Below are positions 5,944 to 6,672 of a DNA stretch of 6,672 nt, in pieces (position 1 is the first letter of the stretch; every line of letters starts with the position of its first letter). Under the pieces are notes generated by a model, which was not told the origin of the DNA, ran no database searches, and saw only the letters and a list, made by a program, of their open reading frames with translations. The translations under genes were made by a program, and so were the position numbers. The stretch is from Thermoplasmata archaeon (GTDB taxonomy: Archaea; Thermoplasmatota; Thermoplasmata; Thermoplasmatales; Thermoplasmataceae): NCBI GenBank assembly GCA_021811505.1, contig JAJZOM010000098.1, positions 1-6,672 of the forward strand, in the 5' to 3' direction.

Positions 5944-6083
5944 CCGTTGCTGATTCCGCAAATAGTTGCCCGCGCCGAGATAATAATTATTTCCATAATC
6001 GCCTGCTTGATTTGTTGAGACCCCATAATGTGAAGTGATGATTTCGGTGAATCCTTAACTTATGGTACGAGATACAGCGTAAT
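5944..6083 (+). other. Intergenic spacer between the two MFS genes
   Basis: This 140-nt gap contains no supported gene. It holds the perfect 10-bp palindrome AATAATTATT (5982-5991) and, at its right end, a candidate box A for the next gene. No strong T-run terminator for the first transporter is visible, only weak T-rich stretches around 5988-5993 and 6008-6016. Confidence 0.6.
6055..6064 (+). promoter_or_regulatory. Candidate box A for the second MFS gene
   Basis: TTAACTTATG is centred about 24-25 nt before the ATG at 6084, again the spacing of a leaderless archaeal transcript, and no Shine-Dalgarno precedes that ATG (GATACAGCGTAAT). The second transporter is therefore probably transcribed on its own rather than by read-through. 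Confidence 0.45.
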
Positions 6084-6672
6084 ATGCCTGAATTGTCCCC
6101 TGGCAGAAAACACCTTATTCTCCTGACCACCTCACTTGCGGCATTCTCCACGCCATTCCTGTCAAGCGCAGTTGCATTTGCTGTTCCCAGGATAGGCGTC
6201 TCGTTTCATCTGACATTTTTCCAGGCAGCTCTTATTCCCCTCGTACTTCTAATACCGCTTGCATCTTTTATGATATTTTTCGGGAGGATATCCGATGATA
6301 GGGGAAGAGTGTCGGTATTCAGGTATGGTCTTGTCCTGTTTTCACTAGCTGCCATGCTTGTTCCATTTTCAACAAGCTATTACGCACTGGTGGCTCTTCT
6401 TTTTATTCTGGGCATCGGTGCTGCCATTCTCAGTACCAATTCTACCGCAATCGTCAGTTATGTTTACTCTTCCGGTGGAAGGGGACTTGCCCTTGGGATA
6501 AATGCCATGTCTGTATATCTGGGCCTCACTTTTGCCCCGTTCCTTGGAGGTTTCCTGATCGAATTCTTTGGGTGGAGATCAATTTTTTATTTTGCAGCTC
6601 CTGTCGGCGCACTGGCCTTTTTAATATCTTTGGGAAGTATGAGAAACATTGAGATCAGGAAACCTCCAAGGA
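6084..6672 (+). CDS. MFS transporter, drug:H+ antiporter (DHA)-like, N-terminal 196 residues, cut by the right edge
   Basis: The reading frame is open from the ATG at 6084 to the window end and gives six hydrophobic segments, i.e. the N-terminal half of a 12- or 14-helix carrier. SLAAFSTPFLSSAVAFAVPRIG (17-38) resembles helix 1 of the EmrB/QacA group ('...LDxTIVNVALP.I'), although the helix-1 acidic residue is absent. GRISDDRGRVSVF (67-79) is the MFS motif after helix 2. GLTFAPFLGGFLIEFFGWRS (147-166), followed by IFYF, is the antiporter motif C with the 'GWRxIFY' that follows it in exporters. It is clearly a different MFS subfamily from the gene upstream, not a duplicate. Export of a small toxic compound or metabolite is the family expectation; the substrate is unknown. 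The start is supported by a box A about 24 nt upstream. The C-terminal half is missing only because the window ends. Confidence 0.9.
   Translation, partial: MPELSPGRKHLILLTTSLAAFSTPFLSSAVAFAVPRIGVSFHLTFFQAALIPLVLLIPLASFMIFFGRISDDRGRVSVFRYGLVLFSLAAMLVPFSTSYYALVALLFILGIGAAILSTNSTAIVSYVYSSGGRGLALGINAMSVYLGLTFAPFLGGFLIEFFGWRSIFYFAAPVGALAFLISLGSMRNIEIRKPPR

Noticed and set aside
5982..5991. Palindrome AATAATTATT as a terminator or operator
   Set aside because: It is all A/T, has no loop or GC stem, and 10-bp AT palindromes are expected by chance; it is noted only in the spacer description.

Overview
The window looks archaeal, most probably a member of the Thermoplasmatales or a close relative in Thermoplasmatota. 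The evidence is a split ADP-forming acyl-CoA synthetase of the archaeal type, AT-rich box A elements about 24-32 nt before the first genes of transcription units with no Shine-Dalgarno there, clear Shine-Dalgarno sequences inside operons, heavy use of AGA/AGG and ATA codons, and moderate GC. This is a judgement from sequence style and gene content, not from a phylogenetic marker.

Left part, minus strand (read right to left from 2317 to the left edge): a three-gene, tightly overlapping unit. It starts with a 389-residue protein having a signal-like N-terminus, a Gly/Ser-rich low-complexity segment, one strong membrane helix and a C-terminal region resembling DUF4129. Next is a polytopic membrane protein of 366 residues that I do not recognise. 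Last is the first 25 codons of a gene whose N-terminus fits a MoxR-type AAA+ ATPase. This resembles the widespread MoxR / DUF58 / DUF4129 envelope-associated gene clusters, with an unfamiliar membrane partner.

Middle part, minus strand (4477 to 2418): alpha and beta subunits of an ADP-forming acetyl/acyl-CoA synthetase, joined by a 4-nt ATGA overlap. The catalytic residues are all visible (alpha His257, alpha Glu218, beta His61). The enzyme converts acyl-CoA + ADP + Pi to the free acid + ATP + CoA. It has its own promoter and probably a GTG start on a leaderless transcript.

Right part, plus strand: divergent from the synthetase across 155 nt is a complete major facilitator transporter of the sugar-porter / metabolite:H+ symporter type (436 aa). 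After a 140-nt gap with its own candidate promoter comes the first 196 codons of a second, unrelated MFS transporter of the drug:H+ antiporter type, cut by the window edge. The divergent region carries a direct repeat, AGGAAATAT twice, 36 nt apart; the second copy overlaps the likely transporter promoter. A plausible but unproven link is that the synthetase makes organic acids as end products and the neighbouring transporter moves such acids.

I see no RNA genes, CRISPR arrays, insertion sequences or attachment sites. The most interesting part is the left edge: a compact MoxR/DUF4129-like unit with an unassigned membrane protein, whose remaining members lie outside the window.
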